Assembly: GCA_009602735.1 (NCBI GenBank)
Contig: WELA01000937.1
Location: 343,755-383,780, forward strand
Length of the DNA: 40,026 nt
Reading direction: 5' to 3'
From: Mesotaenium endlicherianum
Taxonomy: Eukaryota; Streptophyta; Zygnematophyceae; Zygnematales; Mesotaeniaceae
Notes under the pieces: model-generated
Told to the model about the DNA's origin: nothing
The model's database searches: none
Seen by the model: only the letters and a program-made list of their open reading frames with translations
Shown here: positions 11,642 through 22,038 of the stretch, in pieces
Numbering within the stretch: the stretch's first letter is position 1
Layout of the letters: the number at the start of each line of letters is the position of its first letter
Made by a program: the position numbers and the translations under genes

Positions 11642-14600
11642 TGCAGAGCATCTCCGCATGCTGCAGGGCGAGGGCTTCCCGGGAGGGGGTCCTCCCTTCC
11701 ACGGGGGGCCCGGGGGGCACCCGGGCATGCACCCGGGAGCGCCAGGTGGCGGCTTCGGATTCGTGGAGGGCCACGAGATGGGCGGGTTCATGCACCCCCC
11801 TGGCGGATATGGCGGAGGAGAGATGCACCCGGACATGGGCATGATGCATCTGCAACAGCGCCCCCGAAAGGTCTCTACCCTTCTGCCCATGTGTGCGTGC
11901 GTGCATGCGTGCGTGTGTGTGTGAGGGTCTGCTTCAATTCATGTGAATGTGTGTGTGAGTGTGTGAGTGTCCATGTGTGCGCGCGCGCTCGTGTGCGTCT
12001 GTTCCTGCACGCTTCTGTGGCTTCCTCTTGGGAAAGAACCTCCTTTCAGCATGTGTGCAAGACACTGCGGCAAGTCAGAAGATGTGTGTGGGGGGGCGTG
12101 GGCGCCTGAAGGAGCTTGTGCTAGAGCTGCACATGTGCGCATCTGACCCGAATAGGGAACTTGCACAAACGCACACATACGCCCTGCCTACTCTCGCCCG
12201 GGCACCAACTGCGTGCATGGGTGCGTGCCCGAGTTTTAGGCTGACGCACAGCTCTGGTTCTCTCACTCTTTGTGTGACCCCCCGTCACCTACCGGCTCGT
12301 CATCAGTGTTCACATACGAGAAGTCAGAGAAATTGCCTGTTCCAGATGGCAAACACTGCATGTTTCCAGGCCTGCGCGTGCATGCAAGCGCACGCACGCG
12401 CGTGGCTGTGTGAGTGCGTGTTGGCCCGTGCGCGTGTGTGTGCTCACATACACACATGGGTTTGTCGCGCACTGATGCATGGACTCCACGCCGCGGGGTG
12501 TCGTTTAGTTGCAAGCCGCCTCTGCGAGTGCCGGGTGCAGGTCAGGGGGGGTATCTCCGCTTGCTGCTGCGGCTTTCTCTGATGCGTGGCAGCTGCACTG
12601 TGCGATCGAAGTCATTCTCTTCTTCCTTTGCGACTGGTGGTATCACAAAGTCGGGGCACGTGTACGAAGAAGTCACACCCCTTCGACTGCGGAGCCGGAC
12701 ACTTTCGCTCTTTTCTTATCCTTCAACATGAGTTCCTTTTTTTTCGAGGGTGCGACTCGTACAGGCGCAAGTGCCGTCGTGGCTGATAGAGGAGATTTTG
12801 AAGAGGAAGAACCAGGAGGCCGCCAAGGGCCAGCTGGCGCCGGCAGACGGGGCGGCGGGCCAGGAGGGACAGGTGGCGTCGAATGGGCTCGCGGCGGTGG
12901 GCAAGGCCATGAGCGACTCCGAGGCCGACAGCAGCGACGGCGACGACGACGACGACGACGTAAGCGGACACGGCTCTTGTGCGCTTGCGCAGACACGTGG
13001 ATGGAGAATCATGCGGTGTGAGTGGAGGTTGTTTGTGTTCCACTCAATGGTGGCTGTGCGGATGGTGCGTGCGCCTGAGCACCTGGGCGTGCGTGTGTGC
13101 GCGTGCGTGTGTGTGTGTGTGCTCGTGTGCTTGTGTGTGATTGTGTGTGTGTGTGTGTCTGCGTGCGTGTGTGCGCTTGTGCACCTCTGAAGTGGCAGCC
13201 TGAGCAATTGGGCCTGGGCTTTCACTTTTGGGTTCTGGAAGCTCATAGTCCCAGGTGCAAGACTTTGAGCTCGGGGTTTTGGCCTCAGGGCTGGGCTGCT
13301 GTTCAGATTTGCGCTGACACCCATGCGTTCTCGCCTGCGCCTGTGCTTGCGCAGGAGGAGAAGGAGCAGGCGCGGCTGGCAGCCATGAACAACGAGATTA
13401 AGCGCGTGCTCACAGAGGTTCTTCTCAAAGTCAGTCTCTCCCTTCCCCTGGGCCGCCCCTGGCCCCCCCGCTCCCCCACCCCACCNNNNNNNNNNNNNNN
13501 NNNNNNNNNNNNNNNNNNNNNNNNNNNNNNNNNNNNNNNNNNNNNNNNNNNNNNNNNNNNNNNNNNNNNNNNNNNNNNNNNNNNNNNNNNNNNNNNNNNN
13601 NNNNNNNNNCCTTTCACCCCCCAAACGCCCCCCCCTTCCTTCCCTCCCCTCCTTCTAGCAGCCCCTTGTTGCCCTGTGCTTCCTCTCCGTTGCGTTGCCG
13701 GCTGATACAGCCGTGACCTTAGTTCATGCATATGATGCTCGTCTCGAGCGAGCACCTGAGCAACGGCAGCTGTGGCCGCCAGCTATTGGGAGGGGGAGAT
13801 GGAAGCCGACAGCTGCAGGAAAGCAGGAAGCTGCAGCTGCAGGCCGCCGCAGGGGCCTCGCCAGCTGGCGGCAGGGGGTGCTCTCGCGAGCCGCAGCAGC
13901 AAGAGCTTCTTGGGAGACGGAATTGCTGCCGCCAGACAGTTGTGAATGGAGATGACATTTTCGTGTATGAGTTCTCCCCGGCCTCTGCTTGCAGGGTTTA
14001 GAGGGGAAGAGGGGCGTGGGAAGGGGCGGGGGGGGGGGGATTTGGGCCTGGTGGAACTGGGGGATGGATGTGCTTTTGCTGGTGGGATACGTACGGGTGG
14101 GGGGCCAGCCTCAGATCGTTGGTCCCCTATCCCCCCTTAGGTGGGGCCCGAGCTCAATTTTGCGTGCCCTTTCTGGAAAAGAAGGAGAGAGGTTGCCGTA
14201 GAGGCCTGGGTGTTGCTTTTGTGAGGCCTTCTCTTTGTGCCGGTCGGCGACTCGTAACAGCTGCTATCAGGGAGAGGCTCGATCTTTACTGATGCTCCCT
14301 CTGCGCTCCCCGCACCCCTCCCTCCTCTTTTGACCCTCCCTCCCGGCGGCAGGTGACGGACGATCTCTTTGAGGAGATAGCGGACGAGGTCGCCAACGAG
14401 GACGACGACGACGACGACGACGACAGGAGCGACGACGACGACGGCAGCGCAAGACGATCCAAGAGTAAGAGCGTGCGCGCAAACGCTCAAAACGGCAGGC
14501 TCGCTGGCAGCCTCTCCTCTTCACGCCCAGCAGCATGAACGATTGTTATCTCTTGCCTCCTAGTAACCGTACGCCGTCGCAACATCTGAAAGGCAACGTG

Positions 14601-17600
14601 AATCTCACAAGTGCTGGCCCCTCGCTCCTCGCTCCTGGAGCGTAACTTCCTGCTGCCCCCCGCGGACACTGGGGAGCTCGCGGCAGCGTCTGGGTGTAAG
14701 TCGTGAAGGAGATGGGGTCAAAATGGAGTAGTATGAGGGGGTCAGGGGGGGTACTGGAGCTCGCAGCGGGGGGGGGGGGTTGACTTGGTGATGGTGTGGT
14801 TCAGAAGGTGGAGTTGTTTTGACATTAGTACGACCCCGGCTGGGGGGGGGGAGGCGTGTTTGTAAGCATGCGGGTTTGAAGGTTGAAAGTGTGACCAAGC
14901 AGGTCGTGTGTCTGGGCGTCTAATTTGCCAGAAGGGCACTACTGAGGGCGTTATGGGGAGGCAGCTTGCGTGATGTTTTGCTGGCAGCATGTTCCGTGCG
15001 GTAAACATGCTGGCTGGCCGAGGAAGAGTGGATATGCTCGACTGCCTGCCCGTTGCAGCTGCCGTTTGGACATAAGTGGCGTTCTCGCCGGCCCTGCCCA
15101 TGCATGCGTGTGCGTGTGCCCGTGCGTGCATGTGCGTGCATGTGTGTGTGTGTGTGTGTGTGTGTGGAGGAGGCTCGCAAGGTCTTCCATGGACTTCACG
15201 TGCGAGCAGCGTCGGACCATGCTGGTTCTGGTTCTGCTGCTTTCATTGCCCCCGTCTTTGTGGTGAAAGGGAGGGGACAAGAGGATCTAAAGAGGCCAGA
15301 AGCTCAGCAGTGGCAAGCGGAAGAGAAATGGGTCCACAAAACTTGAGGAAACAAGATATGCTGGAACTTGAATGCAAAGGAAGTTGCATGTAAAGATGCG
15401 CACGCTGACCCCTACTGTTCTTGTCCTTTCGCCTGTGTGCCACCTGCCTTTTGTCCCCTCCTCCAGCTGCCAGGCCTGCTCCACGACACGTGCCACCTGC
15501 AGGCAAGGACGAGGAAGACGACTCTGGCGACGACAATGATGACGAGGACAGAAAAGACGTGAAGAAGGCAGCGCCTGTGGTCCACGCGCCAGCTGGCGTC
15601 CAGATCCTGAGGCCGACATCTGTGGCCCGCATGCTCGCGGCACCTGGCAAGCCACTTGCAAGAAGCGGGGTCAAGGGAGAGCCGCAGGGGGGTGGGGGCC
15701 GTGACGACGACGACGACAGCAACGATGACGAGGACTCGGACGGCGATGGCGCGGGTGCGCCAGCTGGCACCCTGCTGGGCCTCGCTAATTATGACTCGGA
15801 CGCAGAGGGTGGGGGCGAGGGCCACGCCTCGAAGGCGAGCGAGGAGGCTGATGCTGATGCCGGCGCTGAGGGCCGCGGTGAGAGGGGAGGGGAAGGGGAG
15901 GGGGCCGGGGAGAGAGGGGCCAGGCTGGGCAGCGAGAAGGAGGCGCGTGCTGTGAAAGAGGGAGCGGGGGAGGAGGAGGAGGAGCAGAAGGGGCAGCCGG
16001 CGGCTGCGCCTGCTGAGGTGGAGGAAGCGGCCAATCAGGAGCCGGCGTTGCCCCTCGCGGGCCTTGCTGGCGCATTTCTGAAAGCCGACGGCGACAGCGA
16101 CGAAGCCAGGAAGAACGTTCGGCAAAGCGCAGGAGTGGTAGCAGGTGGGACAGGAGGAGAGAATGCAAAGGATGGTGAGAATGCGCCCTCATCTGAGATG
16201 GCAGGAGAGCACGCGCGCCAAGGAGCACCTGGTGACACGGAAGGGGGCACAAATGGTGGCGATAGTGGGGGTGCAGCGGGCGCTGTGGAGCTAGCACCTG
16301 CAGGGGTGGCCAGCAAAGAGGGGGGCAAGAAGGAGGAGGAGGAGAGGCGCCAGCGCGAGGGTGTGGGAACGGGGAAGGAGAAAGGGGAGAGGAAGAGGAG
16401 GAGGGACGAGGAGAGGGAGGAGGAAGCGGGCAGTAGGGGGCCGGTGGAGGCAGAGGCAGCAACAGAGGCGGTTGCTGAGAGGAGGAAGGATTCGAAAAAT
16501 GTGGATGGGGGGAGGGAAAGGGAGAGCGAAAAGGAGGCGAGTAAGGAGGGGGAGCGAGAGAGTGCAGAGAAGCAGAAGCAGAGGGGGGGGAGTGGAGCCG
16601 ATGACGAGGGGAAGAGGGAGCAGGGTCGATCCGGGCGCAGCAGCGGGGGCGTGGAGAAAGAGAAGAGGCGGGATAGTGGTGATGGGGAGCGGGAGAAGCG
16701 GCGGGGGGACGAGGGGAAAGGGAAAGAGAGGGGGAGGGTGAACGATAGGGAGGAGCGGCGGGAGAAGGACACACACAGGAGGGAGGATAGGGGGAAGGGT
16801 TCGGAGAGGGGAAAGGAAAAGGAGCGGGAGAAAGGGGAGGAGAAGGAAAAGGAAAAGGAGCGGGAGAAGGTAAAGGATAGAGAGAAGGAGAAAGCGAAGG
16901 AGCGGGAGAAGGAGAAGGAGAAGGAGAGGAAGAAGAGAGAGAAGGAGAAGGAGAGGGAGAAAGAGAAGGAGCGTGGGAGCAAGAAGCTGAAGAGAAGGTC
17001 GTCCTCTCCCTCCTCCTCCTCTGACGACGACGACGACGACCGCCATGGCCACAACAGGTGCCCCCGACCCTCTCCCCCGGCCCTCCTGCCCCCGCCCCCA
17101 CCCCCGGCCCCAGCCCTGTCCCCCTGCCCTCTTCCTCCCCTTCCCCTTCTCCCGCCTCTTCTCTGATCTTCATTCCCAGCCCCTACCCTTTGCCCGTGAA
17201 CTAATGGCTTGTTTCCTGAAGCCTGTTCAGGGCCAGGCTTCTGTCATGCATGCAGTCCCTGTGGACTGGGACAATCCGTCCGCTGCTGCTGCTGCTTCTC
17301 CTCCTCCAGCTCCTGGTCTGTTGCCTGGCTCTGATCTGGTCTAGTCCAACTCGCGATGCCCGTCCGACACAATCGAGCTGCTGGAGAGGATCGCTTGACT
17401 GCTAGAGAGATCGCTTTCCTCTCCGAGGCAGTCGGCGGAAGCTGGCACCCTCTTGCCTCTTGCTAATTTGACGCTGGTCCTTATCATTGGTCCTGGTGGG
17501 GGGATTTCTCGCGGGCTGGCAGGAAAAAGCGGGGGCAAGCGGGAGGAGGAAAGTCGACCCGCCGCCGTGACAGCCGCTCCCGCTCTCGTTCCAGATCCAG

Positions 17601-19381
17601 GTCCAGGTCCAAGTCCCGATCCAGATCAAGGTCCAGGTCACCTCGGGCTCGCAACAGAAGGTACTTCACCTGCCCAACCGCGCGCGCGCGTGCTCGCTCG
17701 CTCGTCGTTCTCTGTGTTGTGTCCGGCCTGCATCCAATGCTTGCTCCCGTTTTGTGTGTTCTTTGTGTGTGTGTTCTTGTATGTCTATTTGCTGGCTTGT
17801 TTGTCGGTGTGTTGTTTTGGCGTCTGGGAGCTCTGGCACTTCCCTGAACCTTGAGGAGAGGGGGGAAAGGGGCAGACACATTGGGCCGGTGCGGCTCTGT
17901 TGGGGTGCTGTTTGACAGTGAGTCGTCCTCTGAGGGGCTGAGAATGCAGCAGCTCTGGGGGGCGGCTACTCCTTGATTGGAGAACAGGGGCTCTGGTTCA
18001 CCTCTGCTCTGTATCTTGTATACTTTGTCATCTTCTCAAAGCGCATTGGCTTCTACATCCAAGCCCCTCTCCTCCCGAGAGTTCCGCAGCCTCTGTCGAT
18101 GCGCTGCATCGCTTGTCAGTTGCACGAAGCTCGGCGTGTGTCTAACCAGCACAAGATTGTGGCCAACCGGTGTTGAGCGTGTGGTGCCCGTTCCCTCTGC
18201 GGATGTTGAGAGCCAGGCTTCTGCTGTCTTGCTGCCTCTGGCGGGGCCCCTTTTCCGGCCCATAGAGAATAGAGATATGCTGCTGCTTCTTTCTTCCTCA
18301 ACAGCTGGCTGCACGTAAGTGGGCTGACAGACAGGCTGCCTGGTCTAGCTTGTCAAAGCCTCCCCTGAACTCTGACGGAGAAGAGAAGCTGCAACAGAGC
18401 CCTTGGAGACATTCTCTGTCCCCCCTTGTCCTCCTATTTTCTCTCATCCTTTTTTCTCCTCTCTCTCGGTACTCTCCCTCTGGCACCCCTCTCCCCTTTG
18501 CATCTCCGCGCGCCCGCCGGGCTCCTTCTCCTCCTCCTGCTCCTCTCTGTGTGCATGCTCTTGCGATTGCTCCCTGCTAAAGATTCACGATGCTGTTGGA
18601 CATGCTCTAGACGTGCGTCGCGGTCCCGCTCTCGCTCCCCGCATAGGCAGAAGCATGCTTCCCACCACCACCATCGCAGCACCAGCAACCACTCTCCATC
18701 TCCTCCTCCTTCTCGTGAGCGCCACCGGTGAGCCTCCGCCCCATCGCCCTCCGCCCCCCCGCTTCCAGCCTGTGCCTTGTTGCTCTTCTCTCTGTCTACT
18801 TCTCTTCCTTCTCTCTCTTGCGCTCACGCTTTCGCCCCACGCTGCCACGCTGCGTCTCATCTGCTGTCCCCTTCTCTGGCTCTGCTTCCTCCTTTCCCCC
18901 AGGTCTGTGCAGATTCTTATAGCGGGGTTCTCATTGCTGTCGCTGGACAGGGAGCTTTTGGAAGCTGCTGGTCCATAATCATCACATCTGTCGAGCATTT
19001 TCTTGGCGGAGTGTTTCCCTGCCACGACCGCTTAGGCCCACAGGTCTACTATGAGATGTTTGCAATGGCACGATGCAGACATTCTTTTTCACGTCGTTCC
19101 CATCGGGGCTTTCTTAATCTGGCGTGTATGCTTCACTACTACATGAGGACATTCGAGTTTGTTTCTTGCGGGTTCGTAGTTTTCAGCAAGGGCCCCTCAC
19201 GAAAAAAAGGCTGAGCTCGATCGGTAGTACTCTTAGGATCTGCTTGCGTACTTCTATCTTGTTTCTTATTGTGAGGGGCTGCTTGATGTTGCTTTGTACG
19301 AGCAGGGGGGGGACGAAGGAACGGGACAAAGGAAAGCACTGGCGGTCAGATTCGTCTCCGGCCAAAAAGAGACGAAGCTAG
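7191..19381 (+). CDS. Gln-rich, acidic RS-domain protein (probable pre-mRNA splicing or RNA-processing factor)
   Basis: Thirteen exons: 7191-7466, 7805-7847, 8929-9299, 9923-10094, 10507-11024, 11616-11870, 12765-12959, 13355-13429, 14353-14464, 15467-17057, 17523-17660, 18611-18727 and 19306-19381. All phases agree and the sum is 3939 nt (1312 residues plus TAG). Residues 1-545 are Gln/Pro/Gly/Tyr-rich, with AWDANNWSQQW near 93 and an Ala-rich ESDWAARARAWAEQK segment. Folded-looking motifs follow: VPSWLIEEILKRK at about 548, then NNEIKRVLTEVLLK joined across intron 8 to VTDDLFEEIADEV at about 636. Asp runs flank these and LLGLANYDSD lies near 775. A long K/E/R-rich region leads to an SR/RS tract (about 1215-1270) and a basic KKRRS C-terminus. 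RS tracts bind other SR proteins in nuclear speckles; the exact family is not recognised. Exon 4 is the weakest call. Intron 8 holds the assembly gap. Confidence 0.83.
9300..9362 (+). repeat. TG/CG-rich tract at the start of intron 3
   Basis: GTGCGT-type dinucleotide repeats begin at the donor itself, on the sense strand of the RS-domain gene. The transcript would be UG-rich directly after the 5' splice site. Confidence 0.85.
9510..9510. other. Single ambiguous base in a C run
   Basis: An N lies within a poly-C run in intron 3. Similar isolated N bases occur at 1970, 23341 and 35241. The last of these lies inside the large coding exon of the LIN37-like gene and leaves one unknown residue. 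Confidence 0.9.
9528..9885. repeat. Degenerate GTGCCGAAT/GTGCTGAAC minisatellite
   Basis: Intron 3 of the RS-domain gene carries many short variants of a 9-10 nt unit (GTGCCGAAT, GTGCTGAAC, TCTGCCGAAC, TTGCCGAG), in two clusters around 9528-9680 and 9797-9885. No repeat of this kind is in the neighbouring introns. Confidence 0.75.
10102..10150 (+). repeat. (CT)n microsatellite in intron 4
   Basis: An uninterrupted CT run starts 7 nt after the GTAAGG donor at 10095. It lies on the sense strand of the RS-domain gene, so the transcript has a long pyrimidine tract just downstream of the 5' splice site. Confidence 0.95.
11340..11588 (+). repeat. (GGCTCT)n, C/T-rich and TG-rich tracts of intron 5
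   Basis: Intron 5 of the RS-domain gene contains GGCTCT hexamers (11340-11368), a C/T-rich stretch to about 11510, then TG/TTTG repeats (11515-11588) that end just before the (CAG)n acceptor of exon 6. Confidence 0.85.
11889..12000 (+). repeat. TG/CG-rich tract at the start of intron 6
   Basis: Imperfect TGCG and TGTG repeats occupy the first part of intron 6, shortly after the GTCTCT donor at 11871. This is the same position as in intron 3 of this gene. Weaker TGCG runs recur around 12365-12460. Confidence 0.8.
13088..13185 (+). repeat. TG-rich tract in intron 7
   Basis: TGTGTG/TGCGTG repeats about 130 nt downstream of the GTAAGC donor at 12960, on the sense strand of the RS-domain gene. 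Confidence 0.85.
13486..13609. other. Assembly gap (124 N)
   Basis: The gap is 124 N within intron 8 of the RS-domain gene, flanked by poly-C-rich pyrimidine sequence. Exons 8 and 9 on either side are in phase 0, so no exon need be hidden here, but one cannot be excluded. Confidence 0.98.
15101..15166 (+). repeat. TG-rich tract in intron 9
   Basis: TGCATGCGTG-type sequence running into a pure (TG)n segment, inside intron 9 (14465-15466) of the RS-domain gene. Confidence 0.9.
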
Positions 19382-19489
19382 TTAGCACACAGCTAGTTAG
19401 TCCCCACAGCTTACCCAGCAGGGGCTTTGTACTCTTTAGGGTGCATCAGATAACGACGGAGCAGGTTGGCAGAAGTCATTAACTCGAGG

Positions 19490-19494
19490 TGTAA
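19490..19494 (+). terminator. Candidate TGTAA polyadenylation signal, RS-domain gene
   Basis: TGTAA lies about 110 nt after the TAG at 19381, followed by a T run. TGTAA is the usual poly(A) signal in chlorophyte algae. The motif is short, so chance is a real alternative. Confidence 0.3.
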
Positions 19495-20706
19495 CCTTTT
19501 TTTGGGGGTGAAATATTGTTGTCTGCTTGAAGCCCTTTCCTCTTTGAAGACTTGTGCGTTTGACATCCTGTCGGTTTCTTCTAGCTGAAGTGTGGCAGCA
19601 GCCGTCTCGATCCGCACGCTCAAAAAGTTACACGCCTTGGCCCACCTCTTGATTTGTGCCATCATATGGACTAGCGAATACCAGCTTGCGCGAAAGGGTA
19701 TAACGCCGAAGCACGTGTGCATGCTCGGAAAAACATAATCATGGTTGGTTCTAATGTACATCGTGAGGTTGTGCCCACACTTGGAATGTGAAGTGCGTAT
19801 TTGTGCACGGATTACAAGAGCTGGATCGACGAGTGCATGCATGAGGAGAGATGAAAGGCAGAAAGCTGAACAAAGGTCAAGACTAATTGGTGCATGTTTT
19901 TGGCCGCTGGGCCATATGTTGGGAAATTTATGAAGTCATATGTTCCTAACTGATACGGCATATGAATAGAACACATTCAGAACATTATTAACAGCAAATG
20001 CTGTTCATGGTTCGATCTGCCCCGTTGATGCATATCATCAGGCGCCTTGACATGAGCATGACCAAAAAATCTTGCGTGTCGGTAATCAGCAGCAACATGC
20101 AATGCACAAAAGTTCAGCTGTTAGGTCAAGAGAAGCTTCATATCATCCTTGCAGTACACATGATTTTACTCAGTTATGGACTTTTCATGACATTCTTAAT
20201 AGATAATAATATCTTGCAGATGGACTCCATCAGCATGTGTTCTTTCTGCTGCAGTAGACAACTGCAGATCTCATATGGAGGTTGAGGACATGCTCAATGA
20301 AGACTTTCAACTCGTGGCAAGACATGTCCGTGCACAATCGACTTCCCCTTCTAAGATGGAACAACAATTAGAGTTCTATCCGAATGTTCTCTACACTCAG
20401 CCTTGAGATCCGAGATGAGATGCAATGCTATGGGATGCTGTCACTATTCTCATAGGCAGCGATATCTGCACTGTCTGTTGAAGTCATCAAGCAGAATGGG
20501 TTGTGAAGCCGAAGCGTCTGACTCCCCCTCGTTGAATTAGCAGCTTCGATGCAACCACAAAACAAGACCTAGAAGTGTGCACATTTGAAGGTACCAAGGC
20601 TCTGAACGCGCCTCGCTATGAACACCACCACCACCACCGCATATGGAGCACGCATGAACATCACGACAAATAAATGCCGTGCAAAATCAACGATTCTCTC
20701 ATTCTT

Positions 20707-20717
20707 TTACAATTACA
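20707..20717 (-). terminator. Paired TGTAA polyadenylation signal candidates, PSMA4
   Basis: Read on the minus strand, TGTAA occurs twice (20717-20713 and 20711-20707), 90-100 nt beyond the PSMA4 stop. This is consistent with chlorophyte-type 3' end formation. Confidence 0.35.
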
Positions 20718-20785
20718 GACATGCTCCGCTCTGTTTTTCTCCTCGTATTGCAAGCCGCCTGATGCTGCCTGCACACACAGCTCCT

Positions 20786-20809
20786 ACCCTAACCCTAGCC
20801 CTAACCCTA
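20786..20809. repeat. Short telomere-like CCCTAA run overlapping the PSMA4 stop
   Basis: Imperfect CCCTAA/CCCTAG units on the plus strand abut and include the TAG stop of the minus-strand PSMA4 gene. On the sense strand it reads AAG TAG followed by GGTTAGGGCTAGGG. Confidence 0.85.
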
Positions 20810-22038
20810 CTTTTCGTCCTCCTTGGGCTGCGTGATGTTGTGCTTGAGCAGCAGGGCGTCCAGCTCCGCTGAGCTGTACACGCGGTACTTCACCTCGCCA
20901 CTTGGTGTCGTCGAGACGCGCGCCAATTCCAGCTTCTCTGACGACAGCGTGGTGCTGTCCATCGTCTTGCTCAGCACCTTAAGCGCCAGGTGGACGGCCC
21001 CGTCGAGGTCCAGGTCCTCCTTGTAGTCCTGCTTCAGAATTGACTGGGCGGCTGCGTGGTTGGCCCCAATCGCGGTCGCTTTCCACCCGCCGTAGTTCCC
21101 GCTGGGGTCGCTCTGGTAGAGCTGGAACCCGAAGTTCTTGTCCCACCCGGCGAAGAGGAACGAGACTCCAAACGGACGAAGCCCGCCAAACTGTGTGTAG
21201 CCCTGCTTCGTATCGCATAGCGACTGGACTAGCTGCTCCACTGGCATCGGCTCCTGCAGTTTCACAAATTTTTATGTTTGTTACGCATTTTTGAAAGGTT
21301 TATGCCCCCCCAGGAGAGAAACACAAAGGAAGCCAAGGTCACCTAGATAAGTGAGTGGGGAGCAGGGTATTGTTGAATACTTTTAACAACAAGCACCAAC
21401 TCATCGATTTCCACACAAAGACACATCTATTACCAAAAAGTACTGTCACTGCACTGGGTTTCAGGGGAGAAGGGACACCTAAATGTGGGTTGCCCATATA
21501 ATTGTCCATGACGCCTGCACTTGTACCCTCAACCATGGCAGCTGTACCCTCAACCATAGTAGCTAGGTGGGTGACATGGCACCATCTCCTTTCCCCCTCC
21601 TTTCCCCACACTTCCCTCTAATATCCAAACATAACTCATGCAGTGATGTTTTAAGAAACCCCCCCTGCATCCCCCAAGCTATGTGACCAGTAGTAACCTG
21701 CCTGGTCAATTTGTGATTAGTTTAGTGAATACCTGGTAAGCGAACATGAATCGCTGGGCTGCCAGCCGTGCTGTATTGATCAGAATGTTCGCATCTGCTG
21801 TGATGCCCGCCACTGCAGCAGCAAGATGCTCGTCAATCTTATACATCTTCTCTGTGGATTTTGAGGTTTCCAAAAGCTTCGAGGTGATCTTTTTTTCCGC
21901 TGCCAAGACTACTCCATCTGTTGCCAGTATGCCTACTGCAGCACCAGCATGGCTGATGGCTTCCATGGCGTATTCGACCTGATATAATCGCCCCTCGGGC
22001 GAAAAGGTAGTTGTGCGGTTGTCATACCGACGAGACAT
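20807..22038 (-). CDS. PSMA4: 20S proteasome alpha subunit (alpha3 / PSMA4; PAC1 of plants)
   Basis: Exons 22038-21733 and 21253-20807 join in phase 0 to give 250 residues, the length I recall for the plant PAC1 subunits. The N-terminus [20 protein letters not shown] with VEYAMEA is the proteasome alpha signature. It is followed by [19 protein letters not shown], the H2-region [20 protein letters not shown], and then [24 protein letters not shown] and [15 protein letters not shown] blocks that single out the alpha3 type. [20 protein letters not shown] and an acidic C-terminus (PKEDEK) follow. Alpha subunits form the outer rings and gate of the 20S core and have no catalytic threonine. The intron donor is GTATTC and the acceptor CTGCAG. 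The gene is divergent from the DnaJ-related gene and convergent with the RS-domain gene. I see no lesion. Confidence 0.98.

Larger units (their letters stand above)
19382..20806. other. Convergent intergenic region, RS-domain gene / PSMA4
   Basis: Both 3' UTRs should lie here. A 143-codon open frame on the minus strand (19842-19411) resembles nothing I know and is probably chance. The region is AT-richer than the exons. TGTAA motifs, the polyadenylation signal of many chlorophytes, occur about 110 nt after the RS-gene stop and 90-100 nt after the PSMA4 stop. Confidence 0.5.

Noticed and set aside
15785-17173. Long minus-strand open frames (over 460 and 330 codons) opposite the large RS-gene exon
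   Set aside because: They are mirror frames of the K/E/R-rich repeat (Ser/Pro/Leu-rich translations) with no motifs. The plus strand has phase-consistent splicing and an RS domain.
19411-19842. Minus-strand open frame of 143 codons in AT-richer DNA
   Set aside because: No recognisable domain. It overlaps the expected 3' UTR of the RS-domain gene. Length alone is not enough, though a transcript would reopen the case.
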